Assembly (NCBI GenBank): GCA_016714535.1
Contig: JADKDR010000014.1
Span: 62,001-126,000 of the forward strand
Source of the DNA: Bacteroidota bacterium
GTDB lineage: Bacteria > Bacteroidota > Bacteroidia > AKYH767-A > OLB10
Length of the DNA: 64,000 nucleotides
Direction: 5' to 3'
The position numbers were made by a program, and so were the translations under genes. Positions 28,609 through 38,406 of the stretch are shown piece by piece; within the stretch, counting starts at the first letter, position 1; each line of letters opens with the position of its first letter. A model generated the notes under the pieces. It was not told the origin of the DNA and did not search any database. It was given only the letters and a program-made list of their open reading frames with translations.

Positions 28609-31075
28609 AGTATACGATTCAACAAGTGGCTACTATGATGCAAGGAGAATTGATTATCAATTCTACTGAAGAAATATCTATAACGCATTTATCGATTGAT
28701 TCACGCTCAGCAGATAATAACCTTGAAACACTTTTTTTGCGATTATAACCGCACGAAATGATGGACATAAGTATATGAAGGATTTACAGAAGTCGGGTGT
28801 AAGAACAATTGTAATTAGCAACCGAAATTACCTGGATACCTGGGCCAATTATATTGTAGTTGAAGATACGGGCAAAGCGCTGCAACGCTTTGCAATAGCC
28901 CATCGCAAAGCTTTTGATATAAAGACAATTGGAATAACGGGTAGCAACGGAAAAACAATGACCAAGGAATGGTTATATCAGTTGTTATATAAAAATTTTA
29001 ATGTAGTTCGCAGCCCTAAAAGTTTTAATTCACAGATTGGAGTTCCCTTATCTGTAAGTTTAATTAGCGAAGTACATAACCTTGCGTTGTTTGAAGCCGG
29101 GATTTCGCAACCCGGTGAGATGGAACACCTCGAAAAAATAATTCAACCACAAATAGGAATTCTAACAGGCATTGGCAATGCGCATGATGAAGGTTTTGCC
29201 AATCGGTTGCAAAAGATATCCGAGAAGCTGAATTTGTTCAGGAATTGTGAATGGATAGTATACCATCACGGTGACAAGGATGTGGATGAGATTCTTGATG
29301 CATTGTGTAAAGAAAATAAAACGGTAAAACTGTTTGGGTGTAGCGCTGGCAAGATGGGCATACTCCAGCATATTTCGATAAGAAAGGATAGCACGCAAAC
29401 TATCATCAGTGCTATGTATCATACCTTGCCGGTGCAAATTGCAATTCCATTTATTGACGATGCATCTATTAGCAATTGCATATTATGCTGGGCTACTTTG
29501 TTATTGCTGAAACTTGACTTTGATCTGATTGCAGAACTAATGAAGCAATTGCACCCCATTGAAATGCGTTTGCAAATGCTTAGTGGAGTAAACAATTGTA
29601 TTGTCATAAATGATTCATACAACAGCGACATTAACTCGCTGCGAATAGCTCTTAATTATATGAAGCAGCATCAGCATGGCACACGATCATGCATTATACT
29701 TAGCGATATGATGGAATCGGCTAAGCACAAGGACAACCTCTATGGAGAAATTTTCAGCCTGCTTAAAGAAAATAAAATTGACAGAAAAATATTTATTGGC
29801 AGCGAGCTTAGTAGAGCAGCTAATGAGAATGGTATAAAATCGGAGTGCTATGATAACACAGAGAGTTTTCTAAGCACTGTAAATACTAATGATTTTAATA
29901 ATGAAATAATTTTAATTAAAGGAGCACGTGTTTTTGAGTTTGAGCGCATAAGCTATTTACTTCAGGAAAAAAACCATGATACAGTGTTAGAAGTTAACCT
30001 TACTGCGTTGGTCTACAATTTTAATTTTTATAAAGCGAAACTGAATCCGGAAGTAAAGACTATGTGTATGGTAAAGGCATTTGCATATGGTGGAGGTAGT
30101 TTCGAAATAGCCAATATCCTGGCCTTCCATAAAGCCGATTACCTGGCTGTGGCCTATACAGATGAAGGAGTTGAATTGCGAAACCGTGGTATAACCTTAC
30201 CGTTAATGGTAATGAATAGCGAAGTACAAAGTTTTCGAACCTTAGCTGACTATAACCTGGAGCCTGAGTTATATTCAATAAGAATGATACAATTGTATAG
30301 CGACTTTGTACGTATGCGCCAGGATAATAAAACGTATGGCATTCATCTTAAGTTTGACACCGGTATGCATCGACTTGGTTTGTTGCCAGATGAGATTGAA
30401 AAGGCAATAGTGCTTTTGGCAAGCAATCCAAAGTTAAAAGTTATAAGTGTAATGTCGCACCTTGCAGCGAGCGAGCAGGTAGAGTATGATAACTTTACAC
30501 TTATGCAAATGGATAAGTTTGTGAAAATGTCGAGCCAGATTTCGGATGCATTGGGTTATCAACCGCTTCGGCATATTTGTAATTCAAGTGCTGCTATTCG
30601 ATTTACACATGCGCAGTATGATATGGTGCGCTTGGGAATAGGATTACATGGTGCTGCTAATACTGCTGAAGAAACCGCTAATCTATTGCCTGTATCAACT
30701 TTTAAAACGCGTATCTCGCAAATCAAAAAGGTTAATAAAGGAGAGGTTGTTGGTTATGGTTGTAAGACAGTTGCCACATCCGATATTCGTATTGCAGTAA
30801 TAGCAGTTGGATATGCTGATGGCCTTAGCCGTGAATGCGGCAATGGAGCATATACTGTATTGGTTAACAATGTGCCTTGTTCTACGATAGGCAACATTTG
30901 CATGGATATGTGTATGATTGACGTTACTAATGTTACTTGTAACGAAGGCGATGAAGTTATCATTTTTGGAAGGACTCATTCAATTCATGGCATGGCTAAA
31001 GCCATGCGAACTATACCTTACGAAGTGCTTACAGGCATATCGCAACGCGTTAAGCGTGTGTATTTGTATGAATAA
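28605..31075 (+). CDS. murF-alr: MurF-alanine racemase fusion with a one-base frameshift near the N-terminus
   Basis: The bifunctional protein ligates D-Ala-D-Ala to UDP-MurNAc-tripeptide (MurF half) and makes D-Ala from L-Ala (Alr half). The fusion is typical of Bacteroidota. The true start is ATG 28605, overlapping the previous stop. The frame then breaks at a run of seven T (28732-28738). Adding one T gives the family sequence TLFFAIITARNDGHKYM, joining smoothly to the frame that stays open from before 28775 to 31075. MurF landmarks are GITGSNGKTMTKEW (ATP) and NDSYNSDINSL. Alr landmarks are the PLP lysine in MVKAFAYGGG, KFDTGMHRLG, and the catalytic Tyr region GEVVGYGCKTV. As the pathway is essential, a sequencing error in the homopolymer is more likely than a dead gene. 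Confidence 0.92.
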
Positions 31076-31134
31076 ATGTGTTTGTAATTGTTGCCTGACA
31101 TTAGCCAAAGCACCTTTCCAGATAAATATAACGA

Positions 31135-32562
31135 CTACTTGACTTCAAATAATTCTGATGACTCATCTATGTCATCATGCACATGCAGTATATAAATTCC
31201 TTTGCTAAACAATTTGGTATCAATGGATAAGCTGAACTTCCCTAAAATAATATTTTCTACTTTGGTAAATACAGTTTTTCCGGTTAGGTCCACAATATCT
31301 ACCGTGATAAGTGCATTGCGGGTACAAGACAATAATATATTTAGGTTTTCTTCAGCCGGGTTTGGGAATAGCTTATCTATGTTCAGTGTCTGGCCATAGC
31401 CTATGTTGTTAACTATACTCGTATTAGTTCCGGTATTAAAGGTAAAAACCTTTGACCAGTTGCCATCGTTGCTTCCATTAAATCCGCGTACACGCCAATA
31501 ATATTTTTTATTGATTAGCAAGCCAGTGACCTGCTGCGATGGAGCAATGAGCCCGCTCTGATTGTATACAAATGAAGGCCCTGCAAATACTGGAAGTTTA
31601 GCTACTTGCAACGTGTATGACACCGCACCAGGCAACGAGTCCCACACCATAATAGGATTGAGGACATTATTTGTACTGGTATCGGGTGGGGCAACTAATT
31701 GTGGCCCGGGCATGGCGCTGGTAAATGAATACACAGCCGAAGTATTATAATGACCACCGTTGTTAGATTTAACACGCCAATAGTACTTCGTACTTCCTAA
31801 AAAATTTTTGGAGGCGATAGAATCGATTGCCGAGTTAATTCCATATACTAAATTAGTAAATAGCGAATCGGTACTAAATTCAAGTGAGTACATAACTGCC
31901 TGGTCGATATGCGACCATACAAACATTTGTCCATCATAAACATCGACTGCATTGTTGGCTGGACTTAGCAACAATGGTGCATCGGGAATACTATCATTCA
32001 CTCCATTCTTGGTTACGAACATTTCAATTTTTTGCAAGGGCACATCATTCTGATCGCGTGGAGAATTAACAATGGTATCAACCACTTCCATGCCCGAAGT
32101 TACCTGACCATATACGGTATAGTCACCATCTAAAAACAATGCCGGAGCAACACAAATATAAAATTGCGAATTGGCACTATTGGTATCTACATCGCGTGCC
32201 GCCCCAAGGCGGCCGCGAAGATGTCGAACCACACTAAACTCTGCATTTACATTTGGCTGATTAGGATTCCCTTGCCCCCACGTGCTTATAGGCCCGTTAA
32301 TAGAATTAGGATCGCCACCTTGTATTACAAACCCCGGAACCACTCTATGAAAAGCAGTGCTGTCATAAAACTGAACATTAACAAGGCTGTCATAATAATT
32401 AGTTGCCAATGGCGCTATCAGCGGGAATAATTCTATTTCAAAGGTTCCTAAATAAGTGCCAGCCCGGTGTGTTTCGATTATATAGCGCGGCTTATCAAAG
32501 CCCTGACTATAGCATATAACTGCAGCAAGCAATAAGACTAAGGACGTAATGATTTTTTTCAT
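31135..32562 (-). CDS. Secreted cyclophilin-type peptidyl-prolyl isomerase with T9SS sorting domain
   Basis: 475 residues from ATG 32562. An upstream in-frame TTG at 32583 is rejected because a -7 promoter box overlaps it and because MKKIITSLVLLLAAVICYSQ is a clean signal peptide. Residues about 25-200 are a cyclophilin: FYDSTAFHRVVPGFVIQGGDP, ANSQFYICVAP and LDGDYTVYGQV hold the usual active-site Arg, Phe and Gln positions. Two fibronectin-III/Ig-like units follow (about 205-390; PLLLSPANNAVDV and YYWRVRG). A type A T9SS sorting domain ends it (LFPNPAEENLNILLS to LFEVK). It probably catalyses proline isomerisation on surface or exported proteins. Its stop is 59 bases from that of murF-alr, which converges on it. 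Confidence 0.92.
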   Translation of the reverse strand: MKKIITSLVLLLAAVICYSQGFDKPRYIIETHRAGTYLGTFEIELFPLIAPLATNYYDSLVNVQFYDSTAFHRVVPGFVIQGGDPNSINGPISTWGQGNPNQPNVNAEFSVVRHLRGRLGAARDVDTNSANSQFYICVAPALFLDGDYTVYGQVTSGMEVVDTIVNSPRDQNDVPLQKIEMFVTKNGVNDSIPDAPLLLSPANNAVDVYDGQMFVWSHIDQAVMYSLEFSTDSLFTNLVYGINSAIDSIASKNFLGSTKYYWRVKSNNGGHYNTSAVYSFTSAMPGPQLVAPPDTSTNNVLNPIMVWDSLPGAVSYTLQVAKLPVFAGPSFVYNQSGLIAPSQQVTGLLINKKYYWRVRGFNGSNDGNWSKVFTFNTGTNTSIVNNIGYGQTLNIDKLFPNPAEENLNILLSCTRNALITVDIVDLTGKTVFTKVENIILGKFSLSIDTKLFSKGIYILHVHDDIDESSELFEVK

Positions 32563-32580
32563 CAGATTAATTATTTTATT

Positions 32581-32588
32581 CAAAGGTA
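32581..32588 (-). promoter_or_regulatory. -7 box for the secreted cyclophilin gene
   Basis: TACCTTTG on the minus strand, a full TAnnTTTG match. It ends 18 bases before the ATG at 32562 and overlaps the upstream TTG, so it supports the shorter start. No -33 motif with usual spacing was found. Confidence 0.5.
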
Positions 32589-32794
32589 AATAATTTTATA
32601 AAAGCTGATTCACACAAAATGGTTTTTATGAAAACAGAAGCGAATAAAAAAATTGTTAGTTTATCGCAGTATGCTACTTGTATGGTTGTAATAATGAAAG
32701 CCTAAATACGTAGATGTCAAATAGAATATTTTTTGTAAAAGAAAATTACGATGCAAACTACCTGTCGAAAAAACAAGAAGAAGTTTTATTACTG

Positions 32795-35146
32795 CTACCT
32801 CACTACTGCAATTTTAGCTATGCAGGTATTGGTTCCTTGTTCATCGCTGCACATGGCAAGGTATATACCGGTGCTTACACGTTCCCCTTTCAAATTGTTG
32901 CCATCCCAAATAGCTTGTCCCCCATTAGCACGCATTTCGGTAACAAGGCCTCCGGCAATATCTGTAATTTTTATATATCCATTATTTACCAACCCGCGTA
33001 TGGCAATTGGCCCGCTGTAAGTTTCGCGCACAGGGTTTGGAAATACAAGCACATCTTCGCATGCTTCGCTACCTAAGGTGGCATCGCCCTGATATGAAAT
33101 CATACCACGGTCGGTGCTAAAAAAAACTTCGCCTGTAGCTTCGTTGACTTTTATGCTGTTAATGTTATTAGATAATAATGGACTATTGGCCTCGCTAAAA
33201 TTAAGAATTTGTTCAACGCCATCAGACGAAGTCAGATACACTCCGCCACTTTGTGTGCCAAACCATTTACGGTTAGCGCCATCAACGGTAATGGCTTGCA
33301 CTACTTCTTTATCCAACAAATAGAGATTATAAGTTTCCTGCTGAATCAGAATTTGTTGTGCATCAAAGTTACCATTGCTAAACACTGCACCGGGACTATA
33401 AAATACGCCAACTCCTTTTTCGGTACCTATCCATATTAATCCATCGCGATCTTTGGCCATACATCGTACTGCCTTGCTTGGTAGTTTCCCTTTTCCTTCT
33501 TCATCGGTAAGTAATTTTGCCTGATCATCGCTCACATCGTCCAATGTGCCATTGTGATTATAAACATACAAGCCTACTTTGTTTGCACCACTCACCGGAA
33601 TGTTTATCCATAGCTGATCATTATCATCCGCAACTATATCAGTTACATAATCGCCACCTGCTAAGCTTTTGGTATAATATTTTTTCCATTTACCATCTCC
33701 TTTTTTTACTATAAGCCCCGTATCGGCAATGGTATTGCATATCCACAAATTATTGTCATTGTCAAATGCAAGGCCTCCTACACGCACATTGTTGTAATTT
33801 GCAATAATGCTTTGATTCTTAATAATGCTGTTGCTTCCGTTATACAATGTAATGGCACCATTGTTATATTCTACCAGTCCTCCACCAAACGAACCAAAGT
33901 AAACATGCTCCTTATCCGACTTGTCGGCTGCAATGCATACTAAATCGAAAATGGTATCGAGTGTAAATTTTCCATCGGGCGCTTTCCCCGAAAATTGTTT
34001 CCATTCTTTATTATCAAAACGTGCAAAGCCATCATTTACAAACACGGGTGTCCAGTTATTAAAACGAACTCCGTGACTTACCCATGTATAATCGCTGCTG
34101 CCATCGAGTAAGGCGGTCCGGTTAGACTTTGGCCCCGAAGGCACAATTACTTCGCTGCCTTGTCCGGGAATAAATTTCAGTAGCCCTTTATTCTTATCAG
34201 CTATCCAAAACACATTTCCATCGGCTTGCGCCTCCATCGGCACAGTAAAGGCGCCAACTGCCTGGAGATAATTTGTTTTCGAAAAGTTATTATCAAACAC
34301 CATAAGTGTGTTGTTATCGGTAAGGGTAAGATAATCGCCTGACGATTGCATGGATAAAATTTTTGAACCTGATTGAAACAAAGGTGTGAGGCTTTGTGAT
34401 ATAGGATCGTAAATAGTTAGCGAATCTTTGTAGGGTCCCGATGTAAGCACATGATTAATAATTATCTTGCTGTTAAAGGATTGAATAAAATCGAAGGTGC
34501 CTGTGCTGGCGGGACGGTCAATAATTTTAGACCATGCTGCAGGATTAAAAATGAATGGGTCGGACAGTTCTGCACGATAGATACCACTGTCAGTTGCGGC
34601 ATATATATACGTATCATCAGTAGTGCAACTGTTAACTTCCACTCCGGTGCCTGAACCAAGTTTGTAGGTTTCTTTAATTTCGTTACGCTCAGTATTTAGC
34701 ACTGCAATTCCGAAACTGCACGATAGATAAGCCAGTTCGTTTCTGAAAAGGATGTGCCTTATCGATTTTCCGCCAACCACATTTGCACGCTTAATGTCAG
34801 AATTGTTTTGAATAATGGCACCTTTAATTATATCAATATTAGCATCGGAATAAGCAATTACCAGCGTTTGTGTTGGTTCGTTGTAGCGCAATGTATTTAC
34901 ACCAATGGATGACAGGCCTTCTACTTTTGACAGCGCGCTTATGTTATTATCACTTTTATTAAAATAAAAAACTGCATCGTTAGCAGCTACATAAATTTTG
35001 TCATTGCTTACACTTACTGCCTTGGTTTGGTTGTATGATAAATGCACACGCCATTGCCCTATTTTCTGTTGCGCAAGCAGCGGTGTTATGTTGCATGTAA
35101 ACAAGATTACAACTATGAATAAGAAAATAGTTTTTAGTTTAGTCAT
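32795..35146 (-). CDS. porZ: PorZ-like beta-propeller component of the T9SS attachment complex
   Basis: 783 residues, the usual length of PorZ. The signal peptide (1-25, ending LLAQQ) is followed by the PorZ N-terminal hallmark KIGQWRVHLSYNQTKAVSVS. Two beta-propellers (about 30-690) follow, with repeated blades such as WIADKNKGLLKF, IWIGTEKGVGVFY and KWFGTQSGGVYL. A C-terminal domain comes last (VFPNPVRETYSGPIAIRGL to GIYLAMCSDEQ). PorZ sits on the cell surface with PorU, PorV and PorQ. In Porphyromonas gingivalis it delivers anionic LPS for attachment of T9SS cargo and keeps its own C-terminal domain. Six likely cargo proteins lie in this window. Upstream are a DUF4270 gene and ugd on the same strand. 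Confidence 0.88.
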   Translation of the reverse strand: MTKLKTIFLFIVVILFTCNITPLLAQQKIGQWRVHLSYNQTKAVSVSNDKIYVAANDAVFYFNKSDNNISALSKVEGLSSIGVNTLRYNEPTQTLVIAYSDANIDIIKGAIIQNNSDIKRANVVGGKSIRHILFRNELAYLSCSFGIAVLNTERNEIKETYKLGSGTGVEVNSCTTDDTYIYAATDSGIYRAELSDPFIFNPAAWSKIIDRPASTGTFDFIQSFNSKIIINHVLTSGPYKDSLTIYDPISQSLTPLFQSGSKILSMQSSGDYLTLTDNNTLMVFDNNFSKTNYLQAVGAFTVPMEAQADGNVFWIADKNKGLLKFIPGQGSEVIVPSGPKSNRTALLDGSSDYTWVSHGVRFNNWTPVFVNDGFARFDNKEWKQFSGKAPDGKFTLDTIFDLVCIAADKSDKEHVYFGSFGGGLVEYNNGAITLYNGSNSIIKNQSIIANYNNVRVGGLAFDNDNNLWICNTIADTGLIVKKGDGKWKKYYTKSLAGGDYVTDIVADDNDQLWINIPVSGANKVGLYVYNHNGTLDDVSDDQAKLLTDEEGKGKLPSKAVRCMAKDRDGLIWIGTEKGVGVFYSPGAVFSNGNFDAQQILIQQETYNLYLLDKEVVQAITVDGANRKWFGTQSGGVYLTSSDGVEQILNFSEANSPLLSNNINSIKVNEATGEVFFSTDRGMISYQGDATLGSEACEDVLVFPNPVRETYSGPIAIRGLVNNGYIKITDIAGGLVTEMRANGGQAIWDGNNLKGERVSTGIYLAMCSDEQGTNTCIAKIAVVR

Positions 35147-35150
35147 TGAA

Positions 35151-35158
35151 CAAATTTA
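35151..35158 (-). promoter_or_regulatory. -7 box immediately before the porZ start codon
   Basis: TAAATTTG on the minus strand, only four bases before the porZ ATG. If used, transcription would start at or beside the start codon, giving a leaderless or nearly leaderless mRNA. It may equally be a chance match in AT-rich DNA. Confidence 0.35.
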
Positions 35159-35210
35159 CTAAAAGTATTAATTATAAAGGGAAACACGGTTAACGCAACT
35201 TTAGTCACAT

Positions 35211-36497
35211 TTAGTATTGCACCAATTGCATTTGCAGGCGTGCACGCCTGAGCGGGTTGGTTTGCCTGTAAAACCTGGTTTGAAATGGCGTAAAGTAGGT
35301 AGCAGGTGCTTTAAGTATAAAACCAAAGTCTGTATGTTTTCCATTGAAAATATTTTGAAGAATAAAAGTGATGTCAATAGAAAATTCCTGTTTTACAGAA
35401 TCATAGGTGGGCGAGGTAATGTTGTATTTTGAAGTTCCCCTACCAAGTGAATCGGCAATCAGAACACGAATGGTTTTGTGCGCAAGACTTTTATTAGTCA
35501 CATTTTCTGAAGGCAAAATAATTTTTGCTTTTACAACTGCCAGCGTACGACCTTCGGCTATTTTTTTTAAGTCATTAAATTTTAAAAACAACTCAGTACT
35601 GCCAAGCGAATTAAGATAAGCATAATCGCCTCCAAGGGTGCTATCAATTAGTTGTGCGCCAAGCTGGGTGCCTGTATAATCATGATCGAAATGTGCCACA
35701 CGATTGCGCACATTAGCAGGGAAAGTAAACGTGAGCGAGTCTGCATCAGCGTTGTAATAATACATGGCAAGGCGCGTATTGTTTGCTTTGTAATTGGTAA
35801 TAATATAGTTGCCTTCATTTACACCCATTGGCTTATCAACTGTTACATAAATGCCTTTAAAAAAATTAATGAACTCATCGTTCACTTTCATTTCGCTGGT
35901 ATTGAGTTTGGCAGCAAATTCAGCTACTACGGCCGGATTGATAGGAATGCGAATGTGCGCCCCTAACTTTACATTATGCTCGCTTATACTGTCTTTGGGA
36001 TTTAGTGATACAGTTACATTTCCAATTTCGGTGGCAGCATTAAAGGTGGTGAAGGTGTAGTAGGTGCTATCGGCATATAATTTATCGTCCAACCTGAACA
36101 CACGGTAAGTCATTGATGTATTGGTATCGCCATAGTGTTCGTTATATCCTAATGTAAGTACCATGCTATCTATAACCGGATTGGTGCCAAAGTCAAACGA
36201 AGTTTTGCCAAGGTCGAGTTGTGCATAGTAAGATGCACGACCAATACCAAATTAGGCATCGTTGCGCGAACCTACTGTGTTAAAAGGTTGATTTAATGCA
36301 TCTGAAACATTGATTTTACCGCCTGCAAATAGGGAGTCTTCCGTTTTGCTGTAGATAAAATACGAAGAAGTGTCGGAATAAATAAGGTTTGCAAAATCGC
36401 TATCGGGCAAAATGCCCGAACCTATCTCATCAGCTTTGTTACAGGCACCAAGCAATGCAACTGTTAAAATAAAAATCAGTATAACCCTTGAATTCAT
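35211..36497 (-). pseudogene. DUF4270-type lipoprotein with an in-frame stop
   Basis: From ATG 36497 the lipoprotein signal MNSRVILIFILTVALLGAC (lipobox LGAC) leads into GSGILPDSDFANLIYSD, a DUF4270 N-terminus. A TAA at 36252-36254 interrupts the frame after GSRNDA. The same frame then continues without any shift: FGIGRASYYAQLDLGKTSF, FGTNPVIDSMVLTLGY, and on to the terminal TRFYRQTNPLRRARLQMQL. The whole would be about 428 residues, normal for the family. DUF4270 proteins are outer-membrane-associated lipoproteins of unknown function in Bacteroidota. It lies between ugd and porZ on the same strand. Nonsense mutation and one-base sequence error are both possible. An apparent internal start at 36164 lacks a signal peptide. 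Confidence 0.8.
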
Positions 36498-36543
36498 GCG
36501 CGCGAAGGTAATGAAATTACCAAACGTGCAGGTTGCACATTTA

Positions 36544-37857
36544 TTATAAAGCAACCTCTTCGCGGCCTATGCTACTGTAATAGAATCCGATCTCGCGCAT
36601 ACGTGCTGGTTCGTATAGGTTGCGTCCATCAAAAATAACTTTTGCCTTAAGCAACTTTCCTATCTTTTCAAATTCGGGTGTGCGGAAAATGCCCCACTCG
36701 GTAGCTATAAGCAGGCAATCGGCATTTTGCAAGGCGCTATACTCATCATTGGCATACGTGATTTTATCACCAATCACTTTTTTTACATTATTCATAGCTT
36801 CCGGGTCAAAGGCAGTAACGGTAGCACCTGCAGCTATCAACTCATCAATAATAAATAATGCCGGAGCTTCGCGTATGTCATCGGTATCTGGTTTAAAGGC
36901 AAGGCCCCATAGTGCTATATGCTTGCCATTTATATTGCCATTATAATAACTTTTTATTTTATCAACGATAATGGTTTTCTGTTTTGTATTTACATCCATT
37001 ACCGATTTTAATACTTTAAAATCATATTGATAATCGCTTGAAGTTTTTGCTAGTGCCTGCACATCTTTTGGGAAACAACTTCCTCCATATCCAATACCGG
37101 CAAATAAGAAGCGCTTGCCTATGCGATCATCGCTGCCTATACCAATGCGAACGCTATCTACATTAGCGCCTACCTTTTCGCATAGGTTTGCTATTTCATT
37201 CATAAAAGTAATTTTGGTTGCAAGGAAGGCATTGGCAGCATACTTGGTAAGTTCTGCACTACGCTCATCCATAAAATAAATTGGATTTCCTTGGCGTACA
37301 AAAGGAGCGTATAAGTCGCTCATTACCTTCTTTGCTTTTTCTGAACGGGTGCCTATTACCACGCGGTCGGGTTTCATAAAGTCGTCAACAGCAAATCCTT
37401 CGCGCAAAAATTCGGGATTCGAAATAACATCAAACTCTGTTGTGCAATTCTTTGCAATGGCATCTCTTACTTTTTCGGCAGTGCCTACAGGTACCGTACT
37501 CTTATTAATAACTATTTTATAATCCTTAATAATTGTTCCCAATTTTGAAGCTACTCCCAAAACATAACTCAAATCGGCACTACCATCTTCACCTGGAGGG
37601 GTTGGCAATGCCAGAAATATAATGGGACATTGGGCAATAGCATCTTCTAAATCCGTTGTAAATTTAAGACGGCCTTGTTTGATGTTGCGCTCAAACAATG
37701 AATCTAAATGCGGTTCGTAAATTGGGATTTTCCCATTTCGCATTTTTTCTACTTTCTCTTTGTCTATATCTACGCAAATAACATGGTTACCCATTTCGCT
37801 AAAACATGTGCCGGTTACCAAACCAACATATCCGGTGCCTACTACTGCTATATTCAT
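36544..37857 (-). CDS. ugd: UDP-glucose 6-dehydrogenase
   Basis: 437 residues from ATG 37857, chosen because MNIAVVGTGYVGLVTGTCFSE begins exactly at the family's Rossmann motif; a longer frame to 37884 adds nothing conserved. The enzyme oxidises UDP-glucose to UDP-glucuronate with two NAD+. Visible signatures are GTGYVGL, the central VINKSTVPVGTA, ELTKYAANAFLATKI, the catalytic cysteine in GIGYGGSCFPKDVQAL, and the C-terminal ALWGLAFKPDTDDIREAPA. A TACATTTG box lies 72 bases upstream. UDP-glucuronate is also the substrate of the epimerase-like gene at the right end of the window, if that is a UXS enzyme. Confidence 0.96.
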   Translation of the reverse strand: MNIAVVGTGYVGLVTGTCFSEMGNHVICVDIDKEKVEKMRNGKIPIYEPHLDSLFERNIKQGRLKFTTDLEDAIAQCPIIFLALPTPPGEDGSADLSYVLGVASKLGTIIKDYKIVINKSTVPVGTAEKVRDAIAKNCTTEFDVISNPEFLREGFAVDDFMKPDRVVIGTRSEKAKKVMSDLYAPFVRQGNPIYFMDERSAELTKYAANAFLATKITFMNEIANLCEKVGANVDSVRIGIGSDDRIGKRFLFAGIGYGGSCFPKDVQALAKTSSDYQYDFKVLKSVMDVNTKQKTIIVDKIKSYYNGNINGKHIALWGLAFKPDTDDIREAPALFIIDELIAAGATVTAFDPEAMNNVKKVIGDKITYANDEYSALQNADCLLIATEWGIFRTPEFEKIGKLLKAKVIFDGRNLYEPARMREIGFYYSSIGREEVAL

Positions 37858-37884
37858 AATTTTAATTTTAGTGCTAATAGCCAT

Positions 37885-38406
37885 GCGCTTGGCAACACAT
37901 GGCAGTTCGATTCAGTTTTTTTGCGGGTGCAAATGTAGCTTTTTATCGAAAAGTTGAATAACAATAAACCTTTGAGTTTGGGCGAATGAATGGTGTGGTT
38001 TTCTGTGGTTTGTAAAAAAAGGTCTCCTTTTTGTCAATACGTGAGCATCGCATAAAGCTCAAAACATTTCATTAGTGTCACTTTAGTATAACTCATAAAC
38101 ACAATTCTTATACTTAGCGAGATAATGTAAAAACAAGATTCGTTTTTTTACTGGGAATATTTTCTTAGCAAAACAACCATGTTATGACTAATTAATGTAG
38201 TCCATACATTTAACAGCGAGTAAAATTTGGTATTCGTATTATTTTATCTCTTTGAGATAAAAGAGAATGAACTAAGTCGCAGTAAAAAAAGGATTTGCAA
38301 CTGACAGCTTGTTTTAACCATTAAACAAATCAGAAAATAGTAATTGTTAGAGTGAATTACCAAGGCTACATTGCTTCAATATTATTACCGGTGTGCAACC
38401 CCTATG
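37885..38406. other. Intergenic stretch with ugd promoter and an inverted repeat
   Basis: About 520 bases without a gene. It contains the ugd -7 box (37930-37937) and a perfect 9-bp inverted repeat TTTTATCTC-TTT-GAGATAAAA (38242-38262). The repeat has no T-run on either side, so it does not look like an intrinsic terminator; an operator-like site is possible but unsupported. Confidence 0.4.
37930..37937 (-). promoter_or_regulatory. -7 box upstream of ugd
   Basis: TACATTTG on the minus strand, a full TAnnTTTG match, 72 bases before the ugd ATG. A TTG lies 24 bases further upstream, slightly beyond the preferred spacing. Confidence 0.5.

Noticed and set aside
36252..36554. A separate 100-residue lipoprotein gene
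   Set aside because: It is the N-terminal part of the DUF4270 gene; the same frame continues with family sequence after the TAA.
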